The notes under the pieces were generated by a model. It worked only from the letters and a program-made list of their open reading frames with translations. It did no database searches and was not told the DNA's origin. The position numbers were made by a program, and so were the translations under genes. From positions 8,258,339 through 8,322,338 of the forward strand of contig CM049316.1 in the NCBI GenBank assembly GCA_026874595.1: a stretch of 64,000 nt of DNA, written 5' to 3'. The DNA comes from Sipunculus nudus (lineage: Eukaryota > Annelida > Sipuncula > Golfingiida > Sipunculidae). Positions 39,101 through 53,600 of the stretch are shown piece after piece; the stretch's first letter is position 1, and the number at the start of each line of letters is the position of its first letter.

Positions 39101-42100
39101 CTGTGTCATTAGCACCAGGTAAAAAACATGATTTTGTTTTAAGAATATTATTAATTAATTGTTTGACGGAGGTGCCACTTCTCCGTTGTCACGCAACTTA
39201 TAGCTTTACCCCGGTAATGCCCTTTTTTTGTCTTAAAGTGCCAGGAACGATACAGAGTGTATTCTGAGAGGAATTATATCCAGTATTTAGCCCATTAATT
39301 CTGAAAAATGTGACATTATTTTGCAAAGAGGCTATCGCAGCGCCAACTATCAGAAACTGCTTCAGTGTATCTAGGCCCGGTGCGAACTCGGCCTGTTCAA
39401 ACTCCGAGCCGGACGATGTCCCAGCGCAAGATAATTAACATGCCAGTTTTTTATCAGAAGCGGATCTTGGGGGGGGGGGGGTTCCAGGGGGTCCGGACCC
39501 CCTCCCCCTTTCCCCCTTTTCATTAGAAACAACGTTTTTTAAGGGCTTCAGACAAATTTTGCGGCCTGGACCCTATCTTTTCCAGACCTGGGGACCTTTA
39601 TTTTAGGGTTTCATTAGTCCTCCTGGCTTGGACCCCCCCCCCTTATTCCCAAATCCTGGATCCGCCCCTGTTTATGGTCGGAATAGCTGTGCTGGTAGTA
39701 AATTATAGAATTAAATTATACACAGAAAAGCCAGTCGCCTCAGGTGAGATTTGGCATGATGATTTAGTTATCCTTGGAGTCTCCCAGGTTTTCGTTGTTT
39801 TCTTTTTTCTATCTGTAGCTGACGTGGTTAATTGATTATATGGGCTACATGTTGTTAAATGTAAAATTTGTGAAAGCAAATTACTTGTCAATTTTATAAA
39901 TTTTAACATCAAGATGGGAAAATGTTACTGTTTTATACCATAAACGATGGTGCAATTCACAAAATTAAACTTTTTTCTGCTCCATATATTTTCTGATTTC
40001 GTTTATTTGACAAGAAGTGTAGCATGTGCAGCAGGGGTGGGGAAACTACAAGACTCTGTACAGCCAGCAAACGTTCTTGACGGCGATGTCAAATTTTAAC
40101 TACCCACACAATATCGTATAGAAAAGAGAGACTGCAATGTACACACAAAACAGACGACAGTGAAGGGAGGACTATCATTTTAAAGTGAATCGATACCTCG
40201 AATTTTTATGCTAACAATTAATGCTTAAAAAATATTATTTATCAAATTTTTTATTGTTATCGCATGCGGCTCGCCAAAGACCTAATAGTATAAGTATTCC
40301 ATATGTTCCGGAGGGAGAAAGTTTGGCCATGTCTAATATTTGGGTTCACCCTTGGAACAACAGCTTCCATAAGATTTTAGGGTCGACTATGTTAGTACTA
40401 AGGACACCAGGTACACTGGACTGTTACGTTATTACGATATACAGTAGTTGTCATTTAATTCGCTTGGGTTTCAAATTCGCCATATTAACATAGTGAAATT
40501 TATCGCGAAAATTAAACCGTCGTGAATAAGAGGTCCTATCGTAGAAGGCAAGTTGAATGCCTAAATGACCGATGTATTATATGAATAAAAAAGATTTTGT
40601 ATGTTCAAAGATTGGTATTATAAATTATGTCGGATCTATCATATTATCGGCCATTTTTTTAATTTCATTCAGTATTTCATTTGACAATGGTATACTTTAT
40701 GTAAGTTTCAATATTTTTAGATCGCGAAAATAGAACGCTTGCAAAAAGCTAAAAAATCGGAAATCGTGAAATTTAAAATTCTAATCCGTTAGTTAGCGTT
40801 GATGGCTCCCTCAGTTTGTCTGTACACGAGTCATATGCCCTTAGGTGATAAATGTAATGCAGAACCCCACACAACACAGGAAACCATAACTGCATAACTG
40901 TATTAAAGCTCACTCAGTGTGATGTTTTGTTGCCATACAATTTCCTTCTGAAGGCGGCGTTTATTTCCTGAATCCCTGCCAAGCATTCCCCGTATCATCC
41001 TCAGACCCACCACGTTGATACACTTAATGCACCAAGCAGAACTTGTTATTGTCAGGAAAGACTCGCTGATCTTACACCTTCCAACCGATAGAATGGTAAT
41101 CATAATTGATACTTTCGCCTTTAATACTAAAGTACCTAAGCATCTTCAGTTCAGATGGTCACTTTATCAGCAGGTGAAATAAGCTGATGAAGTAATTAAA
41201 TCACAATGCCTGAATAGAAATTCGTTCATTTTGAGAACCATAAGTTCATCTTTATACATGTGCTTGTATTTTTTTGCTTTGGAATATATTTGTCTAGAAA
41301 TGTGTCATAAAATTGGAACTAATGACAATTATACTTTTTAACTTTTCCACTGGGACACGTCATTTCTCAAACTTTCAATATTATCAGTTCTTTTATAAAT
41401 ACTAACAGTAACATTGATGAAAGAAACATTGATTGGCCGAACCCTTAGCTTTATATCACGTCATAAACATTTAATGTCCGATAGTATATAATTATTGGGA
41501 GAATCTGGGAAAGATAGGACATGCTCTGTCAGGACAGGGACCCTCGAGGTTAAGCCTTCTTATATGCTCTATTGCATTTGAGACAAGTTAAGGTAATTTG
41601 TGTTATTTTCTTTAAGTAATCGTACCGTGCACAGACGTCTCAAGCAACTACTACTCAGACAGGTGTTACAAGCTGATGACGTCACCACAGATGACCTTTT
41701 CCGAGGCTGAAAGCCATTGTCAGACGTTAGGCGGCCATCTTGCCTGTGTCGGGTCAGGTCAGGACCTTGTTGAGCTGCTGCCACATGCTTTCATGCCGTC
41801 AGGTTAGAATTATGTGTAATACGTTTCAATTTCTGTTCACAAATGTTGCGTCCCAATTTGTCATAAAAACAACAGCAGATTCTGCCAGTAAGCAAACTTA
41901 AAACCGGGCAATAAATGTATTCTTTTCATATTGGCATATTCTGAAAAATGTCATTATAGATCATAATAAAAATATATATGTAAATTAGGCTCCAGAACCC
42001 ATAGACGACAAGTTTAGCGTCCAGATACTGATTATTGGTAAGTTTTCTGCAAAGGAATGAATACGAAATTTGCCTTATTTTCATTTAAATCAACGGAATA

Positions 42101-45100
42101 TTTAATTAATTTTGTAGACCAGGGAATATTAATGATTCCTGAATTATGTATGTCTGATTGATCGGCCATGTTCCTGTTAATTTAGCGAGGCAGGTGTTCT
42201 GGGTAGGCGGGTTCTACACGGCCGGTTGGATATGGTTAGACGGAAGCCATTTTAATTCTTCAGGTACGTATTATATACATATATAAAAATTATTCGAACT
42301 AAACGTGAATTCAGTAAGACCAAACGTACAACATTAAATATGTATTACTAAACTCTTAACTACAACTGTTTATTGTTTGCTTAAGAAACTGAAAGATTTC
42401 GTTGCTTGTTTCAACATACCAGGTCTGCTTCTTGAGGAAACATCTTTAAATACCTTGTTATATCAACATGTATAATTTTTATCCAAACAACTGTGCTATA
42501 TTTGGGTAATCCGAGGCCCTCAGAACTGTAGGGATTTCCTACGGTAGTCCTACAATAAACGCACGTACACAACAGTCCTACGTCATATGAGACCAAACGG
42601 TCACATTTGAAAGTTATATTGTGATCATTATATTTTAAAAGACGGTAATACATTGAACCAAATTAGCGAGGAGATGCTGGCAGTGAAAACGAGGTCTGGC
42701 TCGTATCAGGCTCCAGACAAAGACGCTGATTTACAATACCATGATAACGTCAGTATCTCAATTTGTTTATCCTCACAGGTTTTTTGTTCTATATCTCACC
42801 TTTGCTCAAAGAAGCGTTAACACGCACACGTGTCGCTAACACCCGCCTTAGAATATTATTATTCAGGTGCTCCGCCTGGTTTCTTCATTAATGGCGACAA
42901 GATTTGTCGATCACGTGATTGGTCTCGTGGAAGGCACAGTGTACCATCTTGCATGTTTCCATTAACTTTATTGCTCACCGGGTGACAGAGACAGAGGGTA
43001 ATGCCTGATCTCAAGCGTTTATACTTTCACATCAAATCACCTGTCGGAATTCCAATATGGCTGCCACAGCCAGATCCCCAAATTCACAGGAATGATTGGT
43101 ACACCGAAGAGGGCACCAGACCTATTGAATTACAGACCTGTCGGAATTCCAATATGGCTGCCACAGCCAGATCGCTGATTTTCTTTCACGCGCGATAACT
43201 CAACAACAATCTACTGCAGCTTTCCCAAATTCACAGGAATAATTAATACCTATGATAGCGTGATATCGACCCTCTGGCATTACGACCAGATTACTAGCGC
43301 CAGAGTGTCATGATATCTACGACTAAGGATCGCATTATAAGGCCTTATGAAGATGCAAATATTTTCGTCATTTCTGACAACGCTTCATGGGCTACAGGTA
43401 CACTGTCAATCAACATAAACCAGACCATTCGTTAGCATTTTTGATTACTTTCTAATAATACCATATATGATCGAGAAAAGTTCATTTTTAACCCAGCACA
43501 TTGGTAAACCCCTCGGCATGTTTGTTGAATTTATGACCGCATGAACACAAGCATGGCTCGCACGGGTTACAGGACGTTGGCAACTTGCAGGCGACACAGA
43601 AAATGACCCGTGTCCATGGAGACGGTGTTTCAGTTTGGGTTGCGAGCTCACACATATACTATTGTGTTTATTCACCATTCCAAGCATAATATTGAGATTA
43701 TGGGCCGTTTACCACAATACGAATGCAACCAAATGCAAGACCACTGCTATACATTCCTCCATATTACTAGTATCACGACTCGAGTAGGCTTACAAGCCCA
43801 ATTATCCGATTGCCTACTGAGTCGTGTTGTCACGGCTATACCTATGAGGGCTCTAGACCTATTGAATAACAGACCTGTTGGAATTCCAATATGGCCGCCA
43901 TAGCCTGATCGCTCTTTTTCTTTCGCGCGCGATAACTTAACAGCAACCTTCTGCGGCTTTCCCAAATTCACAAGGATGATTGGTACCAATGAGGGCTCCA
44001 GACCTGTTAAATTACAGACTTTTTGGAATTCGAATATGGCCGCCACAGCCAGATCGCTGAATTTTTTTCGCGCGCAATAACTCAACAACAACAGCTTTCC
44101 CGTATTCACAGGGATGATTGGTATCTATGAGTGCTCCAGACCTACTGAATTACAGACATGTCGGAATTCCAATATGGCCGCCACAGCCTGATCGTTGATA
44201 TTTTTTTGCACGCGATAACTCAACAACAACCTTTTGCAGCTTTCCAAAATTCACAGGGATGATTGTTACCTATGAGGGCTTCCAGACCTATTGAATAACA
44301 GACCTGTTGGAATACAATATGGCGGCCACAACCTGATCACCAACATTCTTTTGCGCGTGATAACTCAACAACCTACAGCAGCTTTCCCTATTTCACAGGG
44401 ATGATTGGTACCTATGAGGGCTCCAGGCCTGTTGAATTACAGACATGTCGGAATTCCAATTTGGCCGCCACAGCCCGATCGCTGATTTTCTTTCGCGCGC
44501 GATAACTCAACAACAACTTGCTGCAGCTTTCCCAATTTCACAGGGATCATTGGTGACTGTGAGGGCTCCAGACCAATTGAATTACAGACTTGCTCAAAAT
44601 CAAATATGGCCAACAGACTACATTCGGTGATTTTCTATAGCACATATTATGTCAGACATATCTTCTTTAATATCATTTGATCCAGTAGGATTTTTCCCCC
44701 ATGCATATGGATAAAAACCTGTTTTTGTTTGTCATATTTTTCAAATTTAACTTAATTTTTCCCCACATGTAAACTAGTCCAGCACTACCAGAAGGAGGAC
44801 CATTGTCCGACCACATCTAGTTAATTCTCAAATCTGCATAAACATTTAACTTTGCAATGTTTTTATAATTTCAAAAATAATTTGTTGTAATTAAGGACCA
44901 ATTTTTTTAGCTCTAGTGAACAGGGGCTAATTCCCAATATAACAGATATTTATGTGTGTGTCTTGGTGTGACGAATACAATTATATTTCTTTTAAACATC
45001 CTGTTGAAATGAAGTTCATTTATTCAGTAATAGCCAATGATTCTAAGGAAGTGGCCGCGTCTGTTCCGACCAAGTCGTGTTTGGCGCTCAATGGTTCAAG

Positions 45101-47639
45101 TCTGAAGCTGGTTGCCGCCGACTGCCATCTACCGGCAAATTATATCTGCCAGAAGAGACCATCAGGTAAAACATTTCCATAGCTCTACCGCAAGGTTGTC
45201 TGATTCACTGAAACAATACAAGGTCGTTCTCGTTTCACCCAAATTCAAGTAGACATGGCTCCTAACAGCCTGTCCATTATATATGACTATATGAGTCATA
45301 TAATAAGAACATAAAGGAACATCTTAAAATAAGAAAATAAGAAATAAGAAACCTCTGGCATAAATAGACGCCAAGTATTGTATAATTTTTCTGCTTTTTC
45401 TACCCCAACAGTGTTCATCCATAAAATAGTTATTACATGTTGAAATATAAATACGGCAGAGTGCAAACGTTTCCACGTGAATAAGATTATGCGACGTATT
45501 TGCTGATTTTGTGTTGTGATTAATTAAAATTTCTTTTGATAAAGTATAGTTATTACAATCCCATTAATTCGCATTATCATTTTACCAACGTTTTCCGTGA
45601 CAATGTTTACATTTTTTCGTGCAGAGCGTCCTTTAAGCATCAACATACCAGGGCCGAGGGGCTGGATAACTAACCCAGGGTATCCCTACAGACCATACGG
45701 CAACAATGAGCAGATACTGTGGACCATCCAGGCAGACAACGGCCACAGGATCATCTTCAAATTCATTGACATCCGGCTAGAGCAGCAGTCACAATGTCTG
45801 TACGACTACGTCAGTTTACACGAACCCAGTGGTCACTTAATTACTCGGGCCTGTAAGAACCCCGACGCTGAATACTCAAGTTCAGGCCACTCAGTTATTG
45901 TTGAATTTAGAACAGATTACGACATCACGTTTGAAGGGTTCAACCTCTCTTGGACTTCAGTAAACGTTGCCGCTTGTGAAAACAACACTGTCATTGGTCA
46001 AACAGGCAGTGTGCAAAGTTTAAATTACCCAATGAGATACCTAGATAATCTTCGCTGCCGAACTGTCATTCAAGTGCCTGAGGGCAGCAAAGTGTGGCTT
46101 GCTATAAAGGATTTCACACTGAGTGGTAGCTACAAAGACTGTTCAGATTTTTTAGACATATTTCTCTTGTATCCAAACATATCCCACAGGTTATGCGGCT
46201 CAAACCACACGCATGGAACCATGGATTTTCTGTCTTATACAAACGAAATTGTGCTTTCTTTCATCACAGACATTTCCAATACAAGCGTCGGCTTCTACGC
46301 GGAATTCACAGCAGGTGCGTTTCATTTTCATTTGCATTGCTATTTTGGTATAATATAATCTATAATATAATACGTTTAAATGTCCATTAACGCACTGCAT
46401 ATTAAATGACAGAAATGATGATATGAAAAAGATACGTTGGTTACCCCGATCTGAATTAAAACTTCTAAAGAAGCTACTGATTTTCCCGCTGCCTGCTTTG
46501 ACCGTTTATGATGCACTTAAACACCGGGTGGCCTGTCTGCTGAAAAAAACTGCTGATGTGTCTAGCAGCCAACCAAATACCAGTCAACAAAAACTCGACA
46601 GGCATCAGAAACCACGTGCGGGGCCATTCTCTCTGACCCTGTGGCCTGTTCAAATGGTAGCTGGTGGCATGAGCTATCACTCAAAACGAAATTAACAAAA
46701 TTAGCTCCGTGTATTTCTCGCTTGGCTGGTAAACCGTTTTGTCTTCCAGCACAGGGTCTCATCTGATTAGACAAAAATACAGTGCTCCCTTCTGATGTAG
46801 AGATTCAGGATACGAGGTTACATAACAAACAGCGCTTACGATATAGGTAGTAGGCCTATATAGGTAAAGCGCTGTGTAAAGAGCGTATGATTTTCAAAGT
46901 GGTAAGCAAGGAAAGCATAATGTGAAGTGATGGTTCTAAAACAACGCATAAGAATGTGTAATGTATATAAGGACGAACTTTATTTCAAAACGCTTTATAT
47001 ACATTTATACATTGAAAGTTTTAAAACAAAGATAACATTTCCAGAATTATGTATTACTTCACAAATATACCAATATTTAATTTTATTTCATGTTTTCATA
47101 AATTACTTGAACCGCTAATTGCATGGATATATAGTCGTGTTTTTTTTCTACTAGACAGTTCAGGTGGCATCACTGCTCTCAAAGGCACCACAAAAATAAA
47201 TATATGTAATTCTATCCTTTTTTTTTTATTTTTACAGTTGACTTTGGTAGTTTTATCGACGAACGATTCAGCATAACGCCAAATCAAATCTCTACAATAA
47301 CATCACCAAACTTCCCTAATGCCTGCCCGGCTGGAACGAAACTGTCCTTGACCTTGCAAGCTCCAATTGGTAACATGATCAACCTAATCTTCACCCAAGT
47401 GCCATCATGTGACCATGGTCACATGACAGTTGTTGATCCTTTTATACCGGATTCTTTACGTAACCAAAGTGCCGTTATTTGTGGGAGATCTCGTTCAAGG
47501 AGGGAAACTGGCAATCATGTTGTGATTTCATCGCATCTTCACTGGCTGACCGTTCAGTTCTTTACAAATGAGTCACGTGACCAGTCACTCGGGACCAGCT
47601 TTGAGGCTCAAGCTCACGCTATCATGGGTAAATTATATA

Positions 47640-47698
<59 letters not shown>

Positions 47699-50600
47699 AA
47701 CCTAAGCATTGATGAATACATACTACCAATATGGCAGATTATAATAATTACTATAGATATAGTATAGTATAGTATCACAGGAAGTGGTCTGCAAAACATT
47801 TTCCTTTAGAAGATGAACCCTTTCTTTCGCCTTGAAGGACTTGATTTGGAAATGTTTATTTAGAGTTTCACAGCCTTCCTTATAGCTCCTATACGGTAAT
47901 CTATAATAGAGAAAATCACAGTTATAAGAAACACTGATAAAAACAGGAGATGCCTATGATATAAATAAAATATTACATTTAAATAAGAAATTATATTGAA
48001 AGTTTTTTCATACTATATTTTTGTTGTATATATAAGCAATTCTGCCGTCAGTTTAGGACAGGAGACACGGATTTAATGATCCAAAAAGGTTTGAAATGCA
48101 GTTATGTTCAGCTCACCCTGAAGTAGAACATTACGAAATAAAACAAGGAAAAATTAATTATATCCGGGATAAAACATACTCTTATTTGAATGAAGAAAAA
48201 CATCTTAAATCATCTTGTGTTAAAAAGTCAGAGTCATTAAATTCTAATTTCAGTCAAACAAGAGTTTATAATAATGCATCGTCTGGGCTTTCATAGGAAA
48301 GTCAGATCTCAAAGTGATTTGTTTCTAAAATTCAGAATGTTTTCTTATAGATCCGGAATATCTGAATAAAACCATCGATTCGTCACGGTTATATTTAGCC
48401 TCATGTGAACCAGGACAATGTCAGAACGGAGGAAAGTGTGTCCTCGTGGAGAAAGGAAAATACAAATGCGAATGTATATCTTACTACACGGGTAAGTACT
48501 GGTGTGATCTCATCATCTTAAACCAGTGTGGTTATTTTGTATGTATACATTTACATTTATTGTCACAAAAAATGTATGTTAGATATCAACTTGACCCATA
48601 AACAAATTAAATTATTTGATTTGGACACAGTAATAGACTAACACAACTTTAGCCCGCTAGTAATCCTTATCAATTTCATTCACTCGTCTGAAACAGTAAT
48701 AACAACAAAATCCCAAGTGTTTGTGCATTACATACATTAACAGTTTAGCAGTTCCAGCTGCTTAAACAGCATCCTGTGTTTCATTTTAAAAATTGTTAGT
48801 GCAGAGAGCATACGAGTCCTAGCGGCGTACATATGTTTTGACGAACAAATGGTATGGAATAATGTATCCATCTATCTATTGCATAGGAACACAAGAACCA
48901 GAGTGATACAATGTAACATAAACATATTATAGAAAACTATATGGTAAGAACTATTATCCTTTGGGACGTTGGCAAAGAGGTGCAAATCATATGACAAACA
49001 CATCATTGACTATCCTTGTGTCACGCCATGGGCCTTCTAATATTAAGTCTGGTTCCAAACCAGCATATTGTGTTGAATCGCACATCATCATTAAACCCAT
49101 CATGTAAGGATATGTGTATCAGCGTTTGTCCTAAATATTCAATGACCATGTTTGTAGAGTTGAATATTACTGCAATCAACCTACAAAATATGACAGTTTC
49201 TGTATTTTCTATACATTTTGGTAATATCTCGCTCACTTTTATCATATTTTTTTACCTAATTTGCAACAGTTTCAACAGGCTGTGTTTGATTTAGATAAAT
49301 GGAATCTTTAGAACTAAAATAATAAATGTGCAATGTGTTTTACCTTTCTTGGAGAATCTAGCCTAAACAGGGGACTTTAGGTTCCAAGCTCAAATGAGCC
49401 TGAGTGGCCCTCTCGGCAGTAAGAGTTAAAGCTGGTTCCCCTTGAAAAGCAAAATTAAGAATTTCCTTTGAAATATGTATTTCCCTTACCTTTAGAAATC
49501 CAGATAACTCGCCACGGACCCACATATGCCGCTACCTCCTGTAACAGGGTCAAAAACGGTAATGGAATTTTCCAATATACAAAGTAAATAACTGTGCAAA
49601 AAAAAAGGAAGTTTTAGTTCGGAATGAGGTACGGTTTCAAATGTTCTCCACTTGCAGGTCTTCTGTGTCATGCTGTGCTCTGTGACCTCAAGCCCTGTGG
49701 GGTACATGGCACCTGCACGCTGACGAGCAATTCGTACAACTGTTCATGTTCGGGGAACTTCGGCGGGAGGAACTGTTCCGTCAACTTATCAATGTGTTCA
49801 AGAACCAGGTGCTCCGGTAAAGGAGACTGTGTTTTCGATGATCAGTGGAGGTCAGGCTGTGCCTGCCACGTCAGTTACACAGGTGAAAAGGCCTTAACTG
49901 AAAGCATATTGTCGTAACCATACAAGCACATAAATTCATGTGAAGCATAATAAATGGAGAAAATACGTTGATTAGCAACGAAATGGTTAAACTTATAATT
50001 AAACTAATTAAACAATGTTAGAACGGAGAGAAATATGAAAGTTTTAGACAAAATAATTTCATACATGTGGATATACTACAAATGCATAATTTGATACAAA
50101 TTGTATTTTCATTACTTATAATATTGAAAAAATAATAATTGAATTCAAGATAATGCTATTCAAATTAACAAATCTTTTAAAACCATCTAATATTTGTATA
50201 ACTCTTAATACGCGTTTCTTTGCAGGAGAAAATTGTTCGAGAAGGAGTTCTGGAAGAGAACATTTCAAAACCATAGGTCAAAGGTTACTAGAAGAGCCGT
50301 TTTGGATAGGTGTGATTGTTGTACTAGCGTTCCTCGTGATTATAGCATTTGGTGTCTTCTTCAAAAAGAAATGCACGGACAGTCTTGAAATGGAGTGTAG
50401 TTGCTGCGAGCAGAGGAGAAAGAAGGGAAAGCCAGATCCCAGGAAGGGTAAGTAAAAATGAATTGGTGAGCGGGCAGTCAAATTTTCTTAGTCCTCAATA
50501 AGCTCGAAAATGTTTAACAAATTGGATGAATAATGACTGAAAAATTCTTGGAATGAAGTCAAGGTAAATAGAGTAATCAATAACATGACACCTGACCACG

Positions 50601-53600
50601 TGGCAACCAGTACCTGATTTTATGTTCATAGGAATGACGGTTTTCTCAGATTCTCTCTGGTGCGCACTCTGGGAGTTAGATGAGTAAACCCTATTGTTGC
50701 GCTCTCGATCGTTCTATGACCAGACACGTACGTACAATTCCAGTTTCGCAAAACCTGATCAGCTGTCATGTTTACCTGGTACCAATAAGCTAAGCACGAG
50801 TACTTGCTCAAATACTTAACGAGATATTAACTGTTTTCAAACGTCATACTGAAGTTTGAAAACTATTAATTATACTTAAAATTCTTTGCCGCCGCTAAAA
50901 AAATGAAATAGAGAGATTGTGTCCGTATATCATTTCTCACCATCTGTGAATCTTGTATCTTCTTTCTTAAGGTAAAGCCAGAGACAGTTTATCAGGAATA
51001 GAAAACCTCAGGATATCCCGTCCAGCTACCCCAGGGTCTCACTCGCCGTCTACACCCAACTCTGGTACGACTTTTAACAACCTGGGATACACCTCGGACA
51101 ACAGTCCTATACCCTCAGTCAAGTCTGACCGAGACCTCAGTGTGCCAGTAATCAAGGTAAGTTTATGAAAAACTATAAACTGATGGAAGCAACGTTATGA
51201 TATTAAACATTCCATTGAATCCCCTGTCCCAGTATACATTTCTTAATCTACAACTGAGTCGTTGCATTCTTTCGTAAAATGTACTTGCTACTAATGTGAT
51301 GCAGACAAGTTAAATTTGATTTGGCAATTTTTAAGAATTATATCTTAAATAAGATGTGTATAACCGAAATAGGTTTCATCTTGCATGAAGCATTTAACCT
51401 GCCGGCTTGATATTGAATCATTTTTAAGATCCTGCTGTGTTTATCTTAGTTACATAATGCCAACATGGCTACACTTTTACGTAGTGGCAACATTTTATAC
51501 GTTTCCGTTCACTTGAATAAGAAATAAAATAAATATAAAAAAAAATGCTCTCTCTGGTCGTAGCATTGGCCCTGTGCCATAGTTGTGGCTCCCGTAAACG
51601 GTACAGCTATCTTTTGCATGCAGCAAATGAGCAGAATTGGTTTAACCAAATGTAACGTGACTATTGAGTAAGGAGGGTAACAGACCATGTGCTTTTTTAG
51701 ATGTTCATGTCTTGTATTCATATTCTAGATCGACACGGAGGAACCGACGTCTTCACCAGTCGTAGACGAACATAACGCTGCTGCGGCCGCTCGGCTTTTT
51801 GCGTCATTTAAGTCGGTTGGAGCCACATTCAGTCAAAGTATAGATACAGATGACAGTCTCTATCCTGACCCGTTCGATCCTGCCACTGAACCGCGATCTG
51901 TAGCTTCAAATGCAACCAGTTTTATCAGCCCTAAAGACGAGGTGAAATCTGTAGCGTCTATTAGACGAAAACAAGGTGGTGCCCGTCAGCTTTCACGCCA
52001 GTACAGCCAGGAGGTACCAGGGGACATAGCTCTGACCATGAGAAGGACACCGTCGTCCAGTCAGGAGTTGGCGCATCGAGATGACAGCAGTGGCGGGGAA
52101 AGTGAAGGGACGCAGTTTAGATTTCCAGATGCCCTCGCGCTTGGAGACGGTACAAAATTAACAGTTATTGATGTATCAAGACAGCGTGAAAGGACAGAAA
52201 ACATTATGCACCACAGCTTATGGAAATCTCACGACCAGGAGGCATTGGAATTATTGGAACCTGTTCCTTTGTTTCAGCGGCAGCGTTCAAACAGCGCTCA
52301 AAGACGACGTGATTTCGCTGACTCCGTGCGCAGGGCTAAGATGCAGGGTCCGTACATTCAGGGAAGTGCCGGTAATTCCGGATCCTTTGACTCAAAGTAT
52401 TCACATCCGTTAGAGTATGACACACGAAGACCGGGAATGTATTCAAAGTCAGAAGCGGGCTCCATTGGCTCTGACTTGTACAAAAGACAAATGGACGGTT
52501 CCCTTTACTCGTGTGAGAGCGAAGAAGTAAATTTTCAGCCTGGTAGTATATGTAGTTCTTCCTGTTGTTCTCCTCGTCATTATCACCATCATCACCACAG
52601 ACGTCACCACCATCATCGTCGCCGCACCTCAAGCCGGAAACACTCTCACCACCACCATCATCACCATCACCACAAACGCTCTCGCTCTCATTTACAATCT
52701 CTCTCCACCTCCTTGGATGTGCTGCCCCCACCACGAAGCCAAAACTCGATGAAAAACAGGAGGTCTGATGACAAGTGGCGGGATACGAACAAGGAGGACT
52801 CTGTGTGTTCCTGCTGTGAGCCGTCAGGGTATCAGTCCCACAGAGAAAGCCGGGATAGCCGTAAATATCACAGATCATCGCGAAGAAGTAAAAAAGATCA
52901 TGGACACACTACAAAATCATCACGGATGAGTGCCAAGCATCACCGTAAACTTACTAAATCCAAAAGCTGTGATTTAACCACAAATGAGGATAGAGACATC
53001 AATTCTGATTCAACCCATCGGTCTGATAACCAGTACCTGTCAGATCCAAAGAAAATAAATAGTTCTAGAACCGGCAGACATTTACTAGAAAGTCCTCAGA
53101 GGACGGAGTCACAAAAACTTGGTCATAGCTGCAAGGATTTCCTCAAAGTCCCAGACGCATTTGATGGTCCGTTGAGCGATCAGGATAGTGCTTACTCCGA
53201 ACATTATGTGTTTCTAGATTGCGATGACCTGTCAAGCAGTGGAATATCTCAAGACTTCCAAAAACCAGATGGTTCGGACATAACGCCTGTGGATTCTGAG
53301 GGTCAACCATTTCGCCTGAGTTATAAGGAGACGGAGGAGGCGACGCTGGGTGGATTAGCCTACGAGTCGAGTACCATGGATCACGGTCCTCTTTACAATT
53401 CAATCGACTTGCCGCATGAAATATTAGGTCCATGGAATACTGTCGACAAAGAATTCACTATTCCAGTAATTCCAACTCACGCTATGAATAGTGGACTTGC
53501 TTCCCCAGACAAACACCCAATGCAGGACTCCGCTTACCAAAGTAAAGAACAATCCACGGAGAAAGGCTTCTCTAAACCGGAGTCCAAAAACGTCAGCCCC

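Larger units (their letters stand above)
39119..41616. other. Intron between CUB4 and C-type lectin domain 2 (2.5 kb)
   Basis: Holds the dispersed repeat at 39300, the hAT-like MITE at 39454 and the MITE relic at 40495. A frame at 40270-40412 ends at a phase-1 'cag|gtacac', but no acceptor gives the right phase. Confidence 0.6.

Noticed and set aside
40270-40412. Possible extra exon between CUB4 and lectin 2, with a phase-1 'cag|gtacac' donor
   Set aside because: All usable acceptors give phase 2, which would break the frame; the exons on both sides already join correctly.
52336-52878. 180-codon open frame on the minus strand opposite the tail exon
   Set aside because: It mirrors the biased His/Ser/Arg codons of the confirmed plus-strand exon; the Asp/Glu/Val-rich product is what antisense of CAC/CAT gives.
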